Translations under genes and position numbers: made by a program
Shown here: one piece after another, positions 8,199-16,911 of the stretch
Position numbering within the stretch: position 1 is the stretch's first letter
Layout of the letters: each line of letters begins with the position of its first letter
DNA from: Neolewinella xylanilytica
GTDB taxonomy: Bacteria > Bacteroidota > Bacteroidia > Chitinophagales > Saprospiraceae
Direction of reading: 5' to 3'
Length of the DNA stretch: 64,000 nucleotides
Assembly: GCF_002934605.1 (NCBI RefSeq)
Contig: NZ_PTJC01000006.1
Coordinates: forward strand, 1,426,001-1,490,000
The notes under the pieces: generated by a model
The model's database searches: none
Told to the model about the DNA's origin: nothing
The model's input: the letters and a program-made list of their open reading frames with translations, nothing else

Positions 8199-9464
8199 AT
8201 GACCATCCCGTACCGCATCTTAATGGCCGTTTGCTTACTGGCCGGAAATTTGCTGCACGCCGAGTACCTGACCGTTCGTGCCGAAAGCGGCGACGGGATC
8301 TACTCGCTGCTGCGCCGGTACCAGCTGGTGGAATTCGGCTGCAACATTGACGAATTCAAGCGCATCAACGGCCTCAGCCACAGCAGCAAGCTCTTCGAAG
8401 GAAGGCGGTACCAGTTGCCCATCGAGGTCTTTACGTATAACGGAACCAGTATCCGCAGCACTACCGGCCACGACGACTGGGACCGTGCCATCGCCATCCG
8501 CGATTACAATGACTGGATGCTCCGCGCCAATTTGCGGGAGTCCACTTACCAGCGGGAACGACTCCTCTACGTGCCCTACCACATCGATCATTGCTCGGAA
8601 TTTACCCCCGAGGAGCCGGTGCCCGAGATAATCACCCTGGGAGAGCAAACGCCGCCGGTTCCGGACATCGACCGCCTGAAGGACGAACGCAGCGACCGGG
8701 ATCCCATAGCCGTGCCCGAGCAGGTCACCCTAGTCGCCCCGCGTACTTTCGCCATCTTCGGAGACGCCTACGCCGAGGTGCCCCTGCTCGACGACCGCCT
8801 GGCGGGCAAGATCTTCTACATCGTGAGCGGGCACGGCGGACCGGACCCCGGTGCCGTCGGTCGCCGCGGGGGCTACCTGCTCGCGGAAGACGAGTATGCC
8901 TACGACGTTGCCCTGCGCCTATGCCGCAACATCCTCCAACACGGGGGGACGCCGTACATGATCGTCCGCGACGAAAACGACGGGATTCGCGACGAGCAGT
9001 TTTTGCGGCCGGACAAGGATGAAACCGTATGGGGGGGAGCCTCCCTGCCGCGGAACCAAAAGATGCGGCTGTTCCAGCGGTCGGACATCATCAACGCCCT
9101 TTACCGCGAAAACTTCGAGAAAGGCATCGTAGACCAGACCATGATCGCTATTCACGTCGATAGCCGGCACCGCGGACAACGGATCGATGTCTTTCTCTAC
9201 TACCCGGAAGGGGACCTGGTAGGCGAGGTGAAGGCGCAAAAAATCCAGAAAGCGATCAAGACCCAGTACGAACTGGTCCGCCCCGGACGCGGCTACGAAG
9301 GATCCGTAACCTCCCGTGACTTACATATGCTACGGGAAACCATCCCTAGCGGAGTCTACATCGAATTGGCCAATATCGCTAACACCTCCGACCAGGAGCG
9401 CATCATCAATCCGCGCAACCGGCAGTTGCTGGCGGATTGGTTGTTGTTGGGGTTGATTGAATAG
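8199..9464 (+). CDS. N-acetylmuramoyl-L-alanine amidase with LysM-like domain
   Basis: A signal peptide covers about residues 1-21 (RILMAVCLLAGNLLHA), so the protein is exported. Residues 24-75 resemble a LysM peptidoglycan-binding module (GDGIYSLLRRY, INGLS, LFEGRRYQLP). From about residue 203 there is an Amidase_3 fold: zinc-binding His in SGHGGPDPGAVG, acidic ligand in LLAEDEYAYD, second His in IAIHVDSRH, and the catalytic Glu probably in VYIELANIAN. It would cleave the amide bond between MurNAc and the stem peptide in the periplasm during cell separation or wall turnover. The gene is monocistronic and convergent with DUF4286/murA. Confidence 0.9.
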   Translation: MTIPYRILMAVCLLAGNLLHAEYLTVRAESGDGIYSLLRRYQLVEFGCNIDEFKRINGLSHSSKLFEGRRYQLPIEVFTYNGTSIRSTTGHDDWDRAIAIRDYNDWMLRANLRESTYQRERLLYVPYHIDHCSEFTPEEPVPEIITLGEQTPPVPDIDRLKDERSDRDPIAVPEQVTLVAPRTFAIFGDAYAEVPLLDDRLAGKIFYIVSGHGGPDPGAVGRRGGYLLAEDEYAYDVALRLCRNILQHGGTPYMIVRDENDGIRDEQFLRPDKDETVWGGASLPRNQKMRLFQRSDIINALYRENFEKGIVDQTMIAIHVDSRHRGQRIDVFLYYPEGDLVGEVKAQKIQKAIKTQYELVRPGRGYEGSVTSRDLHMLRETIPSGVYIELANIANTSDQERIINPRNRQLLADWLLLGLIE

Positions 9465-9469
9465 GGGGG

Positions 9470-9590
9470 AGGGGTATCGGTTGTCAATTGTCGGTTGTCG
9501 GTGTTTCGGTTTTAAGAATCTAACCCCACAAGGGATAACCGACAACCGATAACCCCGCCACCTGACAACCCCGACAACCGATAACCCTAT
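9470..9590. repeat. Short inverted/direct repeat block (CGGTTGTCGG type)
   Basis: The left half holds several copies of CGGTTGTCGG/CAATTGTCGG; the right half holds the complementary form ACCGACAACCGATAACC and GACAACCCCGACAACCGATA. The two halves can pair into a long imperfect stem. It sits between convergent genes and may serve as a bidirectional terminator, though it has no clean T-run. Confidence 0.6.
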
Positions 9591-9598
9591 GGCCGAAC

Positions 9599-9913
9599 CT
9601 AGTGGCCGTGGTGCACCACATCCAGTAGCGACCGGAAGCTCACGAAGTTGCCCTTGTAGCGCAGATCGTGCATCTGCTGGTGCTCGTAGGCGAACTTCTC
9701 CTGGTAAATATCGAAGGCCGGCCGGGAGCTGATGGTAAACTGCAGGGCGTAGGTGATACCGTCGGTTTCATCTACGCCCAACAATCGACTGAACTTGAAA
9801 TCTTCGAAAATGCCGCTCTCCATCACGTGGGGAATGTAGGACTGGCGCATCCAGCTCACCCATTCATCGTGTACTCCGTGTTCGACCTTGTTCGTGATGT
9901 TGTAAAGCAGCAT
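9599..9913 (-). CDS. DUF4286 family protein
   Basis: A small, soluble 104-residue protein beginning MLLYNITNKVEHGVHDEW, characteristic of the DUF4286 family found widely in Bacteroidota. The pattern W-x2-W-x3-YIPHVMESGIFEDFKFSRLL followed by YALQFTISS fits a small alpha/beta dimeric-barrel-like fold. No catalytic motif is evident and the function is unknown. It starts nine bases after the murA stop on the same strand, so the two are probably co-transcribed. Confidence 0.85.
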   Translation of the reverse strand: MLLYNITNKVEHGVHDEWVSWMRQSYIPHVMESGIFEDFKFSRLLGVDETDGITYALQFTISSRPAFDIYQEKFAYEHQQMHDLRYKGNFVSFRSLLDVVHHGH

Positions 9914-9922
9914 TCAATTCGT

Positions 9923-11239
9923 TTAATCCTGACGCTCGATGCGTGCTCCCAAAGCGCGCAGCCGGGTGTCGATGTTCTGGTAACCGCGGTCGATCTGGTA
10001 AATATTGTCGATTTGGCTGGTCCCCTCGGCCGAAAGGGCGGCGATAAGGAGGCTGACACCGGCGCGGATATCGGGACTGGTCATCCGGATGCCGCGTAGG
10101 GGCTGCCGGTTGTCCATGCCGATCACCGTCGCCCGGTGCGGATCGCACAGGATCACCTGGGCCCCCATGTCGATCAACTTATCGACGAAGAACAAGCGCG
10201 ACTCGAACATCTTCTGATGGAACAGGACCGAGCCCCGGGCCTGGATGGCGGTCACCAGGGCGATACTCATCAGGTCGGGGGTAAAGCCGGGCCAGGGAGC
10301 ATCGTAGATGGTAAGGATCCCGCCGTCGAGGAAGTTCTGGATTTCGTAGTGTTCCTGGGGGACGACCCGAATATCGTCGCCGTTGTATTCCATCTTGATG
10401 CCCAGCCGCTCGAAGGTGCGTGGGATAATACCCAGCATATCGAGGCGGACGTCCTTGATGGTAATGTCGCTTTTCGTGATGGCCGCGAGTCCGATAAAGC
10501 TGCCGATCTCGATCATGTCGGGCAGCATCCGGTGGGTGGTGCCCTTCAGGCTCTTGACGCCCTGTACCCGCAGGAGGTTGGAACCGATGCCCTCGATCTT
10601 GGCGCCCATGCGGTTGAGCATATGGGACAGCTGCTGGAGGTAGGGCTCGCAGGCGGCGTTGTAGATGGTGGTTTCGCCTTCGGCCAGGACGGCGGCCATC
10701 AGGACGTTGGCCGTGCCGGTGACGCTGATTTCTTCCATGTGCAGGAAGGTGCCCTTAAGGCCGTCGGTCTTGAAGGCGTAGATTTTCTTTTCATCGTCGT
10801 ACTCGAAGTCGGCACCCAGGGTTTGCAGACCCAGCAGGTGGGTATCGAGGCGGCGGCGGCCGATTTTGTCACCGCCGGGCTTAGGCAGACTGGCGCGGCC
10901 GTAGCGGTTGAGTAGCGGCGCGATGAGCATGACGGAGCCGCGGATACGCTGGGCGTCACGTACGTAATCGGCGCTGAGCACGTAATCGAGGTCGATGTGC
11001 TTAGCCGTGATGGTTACCGTCTGCCGGTCGTGGCGCTCGATGTCCGCGCCGAGCCCTTCCAGTAGGTCGAGCAGCTTGTTGACGTCCTCGATGTCGGGCA
11101 GGTTCTCCACCCGCACCGGTTCTTCGGTAAGCAAGGTGGCGCTGAGGATCTGGAGGGCTTCGTTCTTAGCCCCCTGGGGGATGATTTCGCCGGAAAGCCG
11201 GTGGCCGCCCTCCACGATAAAGGTTCCGTTGGTATTCAT
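9923..11239 (-). CDS. murA: UDP-N-acetylglucosamine 1-carboxyvinyltransferase (Asp variant)
   Basis: MurA transfers enolpyruvate from PEP to UDP-GlcNAc, the first committed step of peptidoglycan synthesis. The ATG at 11239 gives 438 residues beginning MNTNGTFIVEGGHRLSGEI; a longer frame from 11305 adds 22 residues that do not resemble the family. The PEP-contacting lysine lies in PQGAKNEALQ (about residue 25). The mobile catalytic loop reads PKPGGDKIGRRRLDTH, with Asp near residue 124 where E. coli has Cys115. Asp at this place is known from mycobacterial and some other MurA enzymes and makes them insensitive to fosfomycin. DUF4286 follows in the same transcript. Confidence 0.94.
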   Translation of the reverse strand: MNTNGTFIVEGGHRLSGEIIPQGAKNEALQILSATLLTEEPVRVENLPDIEDVNKLLDLLEGLGADIERHDRQTVTITAKHIDLDYVLSADYVRDAQRIRGSVMLIAPLLNRYGRASLPKPGGDKIGRRRLDTHLLGLQTLGADFEYDDEKKIYAFKTDGLKGTFLHMEEISVTGTANVLMAAVLAEGETTIYNAACEPYLQQLSHMLNRMGAKIEGIGSNLLRVQGVKSLKGTTHRMLPDMIEIGSFIGLAAITKSDITIKDVRLDMLGIIPRTFERLGIKMEYNGDDIRVVPQEHYEIQNFLDGGILTIYDAPWPGFTPDLMSIALVTAIQARGSVLFHQKMFESRLFFVDKLIDMGAQVILCDPHRATVIGMDNRQPLRGIRMTSPDIRAGVSLLIAALSAEGTSQIDNIYQIDRGYQNIDTRLRALGARIERQD

Positions 11240-11505
11240 GGCGGCCAAGGTACTATCGCTGGGGGGGAATACGGGTAAAGTCATGGCTATAGGATTATAA
11301 TTCACGAGAAGAAGTAGGGCGCCGGAGCGCGGGAAAAAGGCATTTCAATACCACTAATGCGTCCGACACCGAATCTCGTATATCTCCGGAGCGGTTATTC
11401 CAAATTTTTGGGGTGCCGGCCTTCACGTAGCGAGGGGGGCTGGTACCCTTCATTACCCTGACCGGCGCGTGGTAACGTATTTTAGCCACTCGAAGTACCC
11501 CAGCC

Positions 11506-13221
11506 ATGCACCACCACCGTCTACTTTTTTTCTTTCCCGTTTTTCTCGCCCTTGTTGCCGGCTGTAACGGCACCGAGGAAACCGATCGACCCCACGCCGA
11601 CCTCCTGGTCTATAACGCCGACATCTGGGCCGGTCAGGATCAACCCGCTGCCACCGCGCTGTTGGTGAGCAGTGACGGGACGATCATGGCCATCGGCACC
11701 GACACCGCCGCCTGGTCCGACGATCTGGAAGGGGGGACCGAGCGCATCGACGCCGGCGGTCGCTTCCTCATGCCGGGCTTCATTGAGGGGCACGCCCACT
11801 TCAGCGGACTGGGCAGCAGCCTGCGCAACCTCAACTTCCTCCGCTCCCGCAGCTGGGACGAGATTGTCGCCATGGTCGAGGAACGCGCTCAAGAAACCCC
11901 CGAAGGCGTCTGGATCACCGGCCGCGGCTGGCACCAGGAGAAGTGGGATCAGCCCCACGACCACAGCATCGGCGGCTACCCGCTGCACGATGCCCTGAGC
12001 GAAATTACCCCGGACCACCCGGTGGTGCTGCGCCACGCCAGCGGCCACGCTCTCTTCGCTAACGATAAAGCGATGGAACTGGCCGGTGTTAGCCGCGAAA
12101 CCCCCGACCCCCGGGGCGGCCGTATTCTCCGCGACGAAGTGGGTGATCCCACTGGCGTCTTCGAGGAGCGCGCCATGGACTTGATCACGGATGCCTACCA
12201 AAACTTTATTCAGACGATGAGTCCGGTGGAGCGTAAGGACGAGTGGCTTGCCGGTATCCGGGCCGCCCAGGAGGAGTGCCTCCGCAATGGCATCACCAGT
12301 TTCCAGGATGCCGGAACCTACTTCAGCGAGCTGGACTGGTACAAAGAACTGGACGCAACCGATAGCCTGCGCCTCAACCTCTGGGTCATGCTCCGCCACG
12401 GCTACGACGAGATGTCCGGCAACATGGCCGGGCTGCCCCATTACGGCGATCGTTTCGAATGCTCGGCCATCAAGACCGAGCTCGACGGCGCCCTGGGCAG
12501 CTACGGTGCCTGGTTGTTGGAACCCTACTTTGACAATCCGGGCTTCGTGGGTCAGAATACCACCCTGGTCGAAACCGTCGATAGCATCGCCCAGCTGGCC
12601 GACGAGCACGGGATGCAACTGTGCGTCCACGCCATCGGTGATCGCGCCAACCACGAAACCCTGAACGTCATGGCTAAATACGTCAACGACACCGACGACA
12701 AGCGGTGGCGCATCGAGCACAGCCAGCACATCGATCCGGCGGACATCCCCCGCTTCGCGGAGCTGGGCGTGATCGCCTCCATGCAGGGCATCCACTGTAC
12801 GTCCGACGCCCTGTTTGCCGAGACCCGCCTCGGGACCGAACGGGCGCGGGAGGGTGCCTACCCCTGGCGTAGTTTGCTTGACGCCGGCGCGATCGTCACC
12901 AACGGCACCGACGCGCCGGTGGAGGACGTCAACCCCATCGAATCCTTTTACGCTACCGTCACCCGCAAGCGCGCCGACGGCAAAGCCACCTTCTTCCCCG
13001 AGCAATCGATGACCCGCGAGGAGGCCCTGCACAGCTACACCGCCGCCCCGGCCTACGCCGCCTTCCAGGAGGACGAGCGAGGCACCCTGGCGCCGGGCAT
13101 GCAGGCGGACTTCGTCATGCTGTCCAACAACCTGCGCGACTGCGCCGAGGAAGATATCCTCGGTACGGAGGTGTTGATGACCTTCGTGGGAGGAAGGTTG
13201 GAGTACGAACTGGCCCGGTAG
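11506..13221 (+). CDS. Amidohydrolase-family lipoprotein (YtcJ-like)
   Basis: A 571-residue metal-dependent hydrolase. The signal peptide ends in ALVAGC, so the protein is probably a lipoprotein facing the periplasm or anchored in the outer membrane. The amidohydrolase core has the metal-binding HxH in PGFIEGHAHFSGLGS, a later His in CVHAIGDRAN, a further His in WRIEHSQHID and the Asp in VTNGTDAPVEDVNP. This matches the YtcJ/exoenzyme-regulatory-protein-like subgroup (amidohydrolase 3). Members hydrolyse amide or related bonds; the substrate is not known. The gene stands alone, with no clear partners. Confidence 0.9.
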   Translation: MHHHRLLFFFPVFLALVAGCNGTEETDRPHADLLVYNADIWAGQDQPAATALLVSSDGTIMAIGTDTAAWSDDLEGGTERIDAGGRFLMPGFIEGHAHFSGLGSSLRNLNFLRSRSWDEIVAMVEERAQETPEGVWITGRGWHQEKWDQPHDHSIGGYPLHDALSEITPDHPVVLRHASGHALFANDKAMELAGVSRETPDPRGGRILRDEVGDPTGVFEERAMDLITDAYQNFIQTMSPVERKDEWLAGIRAAQEECLRNGITSFQDAGTYFSELDWYKELDATDSLRLNLWVMLRHGYDEMSGNMAGLPHYGDRFECSAIKTELDGALGSYGAWLLEPYFDNPGFVGQNTTLVETVDSIAQLADEHGMQLCVHAIGDRANHETLNVMAKYVNDTDDKRWRIEHSQHIDPADIPRFAELGVIASMQGIHCTSDALFAETRLGTERAREGAYPWRSLLDAGAIVTNGTDAPVEDVNPIESFYATVTRKRADGKATFFPEQSMTREEALHSYTAAPAYAAFQEDERGTLAPGMQADFVMLSNNLRDCAEEDILGTEVLMTFVGGRLEYELAR

Positions 13222-13618
13222 ATCTCAGGTACCATGGAGCAGGAGACCGCTAAGTAAATCTCCCGGCCTGAAGCGTCTACCGGCGGATTACTACCTAGTT
13301 GACTTCGGAGGTTTATGGGTTTGCCGTTGCACATGCATGAATAAAGTATTCACTAGAATTCGCCATCCTATTTTCAGTATATACCTGCTCTTTATCGCTC
13401 CAGGACTCCATCCAGCGTCGACTGTGGGAAAAAATTTAAACCAAACAGTTTTTTTACCGGCATCCGAGGAATTGCGCTCGGTAGCCTGGCACCGTCGGAT
13501 TTAGGTACGTTTTAGGCAGGGTACCTTTGGTTATAGTGCCAATCGTGACCCGCTTGTTGGCCCGGTCTTTGCCAAGAGCTTTAACAGCGTACAACCTTGT
13601 CATACAGCCCGGGTAAAA
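13222..13618 (+). other. 397-bp intergenic region with one weak small ORF
   Basis: No convincing gene. One frame (ATG 13337 to TAG 13504) would encode 55 residues starting MNKVFTRIRHPIFSIYLLFI, which has a basic then hydrophobic start but little else and was not called. The region is more AT-rich than its flanks around 13310-13450. It includes a TAnnTTTG box at 13522 that probably belongs to the downstream regulator. Confidence 0.5.
13522..13529 (+). promoter_or_regulatory. Possible Bacteroidota promoter -7 box (TACCTTTG)
   Basis: TACCTTTG is a full match to TAnnTTTG, about 90 bases before the start codon of the Crp/Fnr gene. A -33 element is not clear (TTTTAGG lies upstream). Confidence 0.3.
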
Positions 13619-14185
13619 ATGAGTTATTCCTTTCTTAGACAACACTTATCCGAGTACGGCAGCTTCTCAGACGAAGCATCCGAGGTGGTGCAGGCTCACT
13701 TCACCGAACGGCAATACCGTCGCCGTGAGATCATGATCCGACAGGGCGAGCGGGTCACTACCTGTTATTTCATAGTCAGCGGATTGGTGAAACTGGTGTA
13801 TACGGATGATAGCGGGAAGGATCACATCGTTTCCTTCGCCCGGGAGGGGTGGTGGGAAAGCGATTTTGCCGCTTTCTTCGGCCACACGGGGGCGAGTATG
13901 TCCCTGATCACGCTGGAGCCTACGAAGGCACTTACCCTATCCAACACCAGCTACCGGACACTATGCCACGAAGTGCCGGGCTTCGGCCAATTTGCACTGG
14001 AAAAGGCACACCGTGGCTTCATCGGCGCACAGCAACGCATACTTTCCCTCCTGACTACCAGCGCAAAGGAGCGCTACCAGCGCCTGATCCAAAACGATCC
14101 CCAATTGCTGCAGCGGGTGTCAAAAACGCAATTGGCCGCCTACCTGGGCGTATCCCGGGAGACGCTCAGTCGGCTGCAACTGTGA
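13619..14185 (+). CDS. Crp/Fnr-family regulator (second paralogue)
   Basis: A 188-residue protein with a cNMP-binding-type beta roll (REIMIRQGERVTTCYFIVSG, later DHIVSFAREGWWESDFAAFF) and a short C-terminal helix-turn-helix (TQLAAYLGVSRETLSRLQL). This is the short Bacteroidota subfamily of Crp-like regulators; the C-terminus stops almost directly after the recognition helix, so the wing is minimal. No Fe-S cysteines are present. RidA lies 143 bases downstream on the same strand and is a likely target or operon partner, by position only. Confidence 0.9.
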   Translation: MSYSFLRQHLSEYGSFSDEASEVVQAHFTERQYRRREIMIRQGERVTTCYFIVSGLVKLVYTDDSGKDHIVSFAREGWWESDFAAFFGHTGASMSLITLEPTKALTLSNTSYRTLCHEVPGFGQFALEKAHRGFIGAQQRILSLLTTSAKERYQRLIQNDPQLLQRVSKTQLAAYLGVSRETLSRLQL

Positions 14186-14328
14186 GATGCCACAAACTGT
14201 GACAAACCGCACAGGTCGTTCCGCTCCTCACGAAGGACTTTTGCAACTGTAAACAAAGTCACCCGACGGTGGCACCCTGATGGTTCATTTTCGGGCCGGG
14301 CCTGTCAGTCGTTGCAAAATCCACCAGC

Positions 14329-14718
14329 ATGACCAAGCATATTATCAATCCCTGGACCTGGCAGGACGAACGCAGTTACGTGCAGGCCGTGGAAGTCCGT
14401 AATCCGACGGCCACGCTGTACATCTCCGGACAAACCGCCATCGACCAGCACGGGCAATCGAGTACGGCGGACATGCCCACCCAATTCACCCTTGCCCTGG
14501 CTAACCTGAAAGCGGTCATCGAAGCGGCGGGGTATACGTGTAATCAGATCGTACGACTCAATATCTACACTACCTCGACGACGGAATTGATGGACGCCTT
14601 TGGGATCTTTCAGGAATGGATTTCGGGGAATGGGGTCCAACAGGCTACTACGGTGCTGGAGGTGCCGGCGCTTTTCGAAACGCTTAAGGTGGAGGTGGAG
14701 GCTACTTTGGTTCGGTGA
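14329..14718 (+). CDS. RidA family protein
   Basis: A 129-residue YjgF/YER057c/UK114 (RidA) protein. The family pattern is clear: LYISGQTAID near residue 30, then FTLALANLKAVIEAAGYTCN and RLNIYTT, followed by TTVLEVPALFETLKVEVEAT at the C-terminus. The conserved Arg that binds the carboxylate of the enamine substrate is the one in IVRLNIYT. Classical members deaminate reactive 2-aminoacrylate released by PLP enzymes. The C-terminal segment differs from E. coli RidA (LFETLKVEVEA rather than PKDALVEIEA), so it may belong to a different Rid subfamily. An array of hairpins follows the stop. Confidence 0.9.
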   Translation: MTKHIINPWTWQDERSYVQAVEVRNPTATLYISGQTAIDQHGQSSTADMPTQFTLALANLKAVIEAAGYTCNQIVRLNIYTTSTTELMDAFGIFQEWISGNGVQQATTVLEVPALFETLKVEVEATLVR

Positions 14719-14745
14719 GGGCGGCGGTTGGTTCGCGCTTTGGGC

Positions 14746-14932
14746 CTCGCGGTCGGAGACCGCTTTTTACTGCCGCGGTCGGAGACCGCGTTTTACTTCG
14801 CGGTTGGAAACCGCGTTTTACTTCGCGGTTGGGAACCGCTTTTTACTGCGCGGTCGGAGACCGCATTTTACTATCGCGGTCGGAGACCGCATTTTACTGT
14901 CGGGGTCGGAGACCGCTTTGTACTATGGCGGC
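14746..14932. repeat. Seven-copy 25-26-bp hairpin array (GCGGTCGGAGACCGC)
   Basis: Copies begin at about 14749, 14774, 14800, 14825, 14850, 14876 and 14902, with period 25-26 bp. Each is a perfect or near-perfect stem GCGGTC-GGA-GACCGC followed by TTTTACT; compensatory changes occur (GGTTGGAAACC and GGTTGGGAACC keep pairing). Read on the + strand each looks like a small intrinsic terminator. It lies between convergent genes, and its last copy encodes the C-terminal residues of the glycosyltransferase on the minus strand. Confidence 0.9.
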
Positions 14933-16207
14933 GGCGTAATTGTCCCAGCTCATTTCTTTGGTGGTCTCGTGGACGTTCTGGCGGGGGATGGGCTGTTCGA
15001 TCATTCGCTCCATCTGGCGGGCCATGTCCGCCACGTTCTCGGGTTCGGCGAGGTAGCCGTTGAAGCCGTCCCGGATGGTTTCGGGGAAGTGGCCGACATT
15101 CGTGGCTACGGCGGGCAGCTGAAAATTGTAGCTGATGCTTTCGACGCCGGAGGGGGTGGCGTATTCGTAGAACAGTACCACGGCGTCGCTGGCCTGGAAG
15201 TATTTATGCACTTCCTCGTTGGCGACGAACTCGTTTTTCACCATTACCCGGTCGCGGATACCGAGCTCGTCTAATAATTCGAGGGGACGGTATTCGCGTT
15301 CGTCGTCGGCCTTTTTCAGGAACACCTTTTTGGCCAGCCCGAAGGTGGCGTTCTTCAGTTTGGTACTGAGCTTATCGGACTTCAGCGTATCCCAGAAGGA
15401 CTCGCCGCAGATGATCAGACTTACATCATCGCGGCGCCCGGCCACTTCTGCGAAGGCGCGGATGACGTTGTGCAGTCCCTTGTACTTGCGGATAAAGCCG
15501 AAGAAGAGAAAGACGTGCTGCCGCAGGCCGTGCTCCCGCTTGAAGGCCGCCACGTCGAAGTCGGCGCGGGGGGCAAAGAGGTCGTATATCGGGTGGTAGA
15601 GCTTGATGACCGGGGTCGGTCCGTTCTCCTGCGCTCCGGCGCCCGACTGCTTGGCCAGCGTACGCTCGCCGGTTTCGTTCACGGCAAACTTCCGGGTGGG
15701 GAAGAGTTCCTTGAGCTCGTCAACCGTCTTATAGGCGTGGGCGATGAAGGTGTCCGCCGGGGTGATGCCGTAGGCCGTGAAGCGCTTGTCCAGGCTGCTG
15801 CTCTCCTTCTGGATCACGAAGTGCAGGTCGAAGATCACCTCGATTTCCGGGTGCTTCTTCAGTTTGCGGGCGATGTACCCCAGCGGCAGTCCCTGAATGG
15901 CGATGGCCCACTGGAAGATGACCTTGTCCGGCTTCAGCGCCACGATCTTACGGTAGGTTTCCTGCCAGGTGAGGGGGTTGTTGTAGTTGGTCAGGTAGTG
16001 CACTTTGATATCCGTGCCCTCGAGTAAGTCCACCTTACTCGTCTTATCCACGAACTCCCGCGGAATGATCGCCGGGTACTGCTGCGTCCAGCTCACGATG
16101 TGCACCTCGCAGTCGCCCCGCCGGTCCAAAGCCTTGGCCAGGGAAGTGTTGTAGTTGGAGATGCCGCCTTTGAATTTGGGGCCGGGGCCGTAGCAGACTA
16201 TTTTCAA
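14894..16207 (-). CDS. Glycosyltransferase, GT-B fold (group 1/GT4-like)
   Basis: A 437-residue GT-B enzyme. The N-terminal glycine-rich loop (CYGPGPKFKGGISNYN) suits acceptor binding, and the C-terminal half holds the donor-site pattern (FLFFGFIRKYKGLHNVIRAF, later FYEYATPSGVESISYNFQLP) with the conserved Glu of the E-x7-E type motif. The start is a TTG at 16207, chosen because the glycine-rich loop follows at once. The last residues (VQSGLRPRQ) and the stop are encoded by the final unit of the hairpin array. A sugar epimerase lies about 0.8 kb upstream, suggesting cell-surface polysaccharide synthesis. Confidence 0.88.
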   Translation of the reverse strand: MKIVCYGPGPKFKGGISNYNTSLAKALDRRGDCEVHIVSWTQQYPAIIPREFVDKTSKVDLLEGTDIKVHYLTNYNNPLTWQETYRKIVALKPDKVIFQWAIAIQGLPLGYIARKLKKHPEIEVIFDLHFVIQKESSSLDKRFTAYGITPADTFIAHAYKTVDELKELFPTRKFAVNETGERTLAKQSGAGAQENGPTPVIKLYHPIYDLFAPRADFDVAAFKREHGLRQHVFLFFGFIRKYKGLHNVIRAFAEVAGRRDDVSLIICGESFWDTLKSDKLSTKLKNATFGLAKKVFLKKADDEREYRPLELLDELGIRDRVMVKNEFVANEEVHKYFQASDAVVLFYEYATPSGVESISYNFQLPAVATNVGHFPETIRDGFNGYLAEPENVADMARQMERMIEQPIPRQNVHETTKEMSWDNYAAAIVQSGLRPRQ

Positions 16208-16290
16208 GGACTGAATGGTTGAAGGACTGAATTCGTGAATTAGGGAAGGAGTGAATTACTAAATTGGCCCGGCTCACTTCCCGCAGGGGT
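16208..16290. repeat. Short degenerate repeat block (ACTGAATTCGTGAATTAG)
   Basis: Contains GGACTGAATGG, GGACTGAATTCGTGAATTAG and GGAGTGAATTAC, the same vocabulary as the larger arrays. Here the TGA-rich strand is the + strand, opposite to both flanking genes. Confidence 0.6.
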
Positions 16291-16303
16291 AGGGGAGAAC
16301 AAG

Positions 16304-16768
16304 CTAGGGTTTAGCCGTTTTTCGAGCTCTTGCGAATATCTTCACAAGCTCATAGTACTCGGTTCCGATCCGCTTAAGGTCGACCCGGTCGGCTTTGAGT
16401 TCACTTTCATTAAGGCTTTCCAGCCAGAAGACGGTTTCGTCCGTTTCCTCCACCACAATCGACATTTTGGCAAAGAATTCAGCGCGCGACCGAGCTCGGC
16501 AGGCAGCCCGATAATTCGCGGCCGTAGATGTGCCACTTTTCAGCAACTGAAAACGAATAACATTAAAAGCAGGCGATGAGGGCGTTCGCTCCACAAAGTT
16601 GATAAGCTCTACGGCGACTTTTTTCGTACGGTCCCGCATCTGTTTCGCAAAGCGGCTGCGCTCCTCCTCGCCATATTTGGAAGACGTGTCCTGCATTTCC
16701 ATCTCCTTCAATCCATCTTCCTCGGCAAAGAAGTCCAACGTGTACAGCTCGTCCAATTCCCAATTCAT
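16304..16768 (-). CDS. Four-helix bundle protein (S23/IVP family)
   Basis: A 154-residue, largely helical protein. From about residue 42 it follows the four-helix bundle family first described from 23S rRNA intervening sequences: FAKQMRDRTKKVAVELINF, then LLKSGTSTAANYRAACRARS, then FFAKMSIVVEETDETVFWLE. The first 40 residues are acidic and not part of the family core, so translation may really begin further in. Members are often free-standing, variable in presence, and of unknown role; a distant relative is the accessory protein of diversity-generating retroelements, but no reverse transcriptase is present here. It lies between a glycosyltransferase and an epimerase. Confidence 0.85.
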   Translation of the reverse strand: MNWELDELYTLDFFAEEDGLKEMEMQDTSSKYGEEERSRFAKQMRDRTKKVAVELINFVERTPSSPAFNVIRFQLLKSGTSTAANYRAACRARSRAEFFAKMSIVVEETDETVFWLESLNESELKADRVDLKRIGTEYYELVKIFARARKTAKP

Positions 16769-16911
16769 ACACCGAAGGTAAGACCATCTTCAATTTTCAC
16801 TCTTTACCGTTACCATCCTTCCAATCCAGCGTAGAGGTAACCCATGTGAATACCCAGACTTTTCACCTCTGCACCACGAATTTACATCCCCGGTCCTTCC
16901 CCCAATTCATT

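Noticed and set aside
11521-13032. Long minus-strand frame (503 codons) opposite the amidohydrolase
   Set aside because: It is an antisense shadow caused by high GC; the plus strand has all amidohydrolase motifs and a signal peptide.
13337-13504. 55-codon frame with hydrophobic start
   Set aside because: No conserved motif, odd basic C-terminus, and no spacing or promoter argument; noted in the intergenic entry only.
16304-16768. Four-helix bundle protein as Avd of a diversity-generating retroelement
   Set aside because: No reverse transcriptase, template repeat or variable repeat with adenine-biased changes is present.
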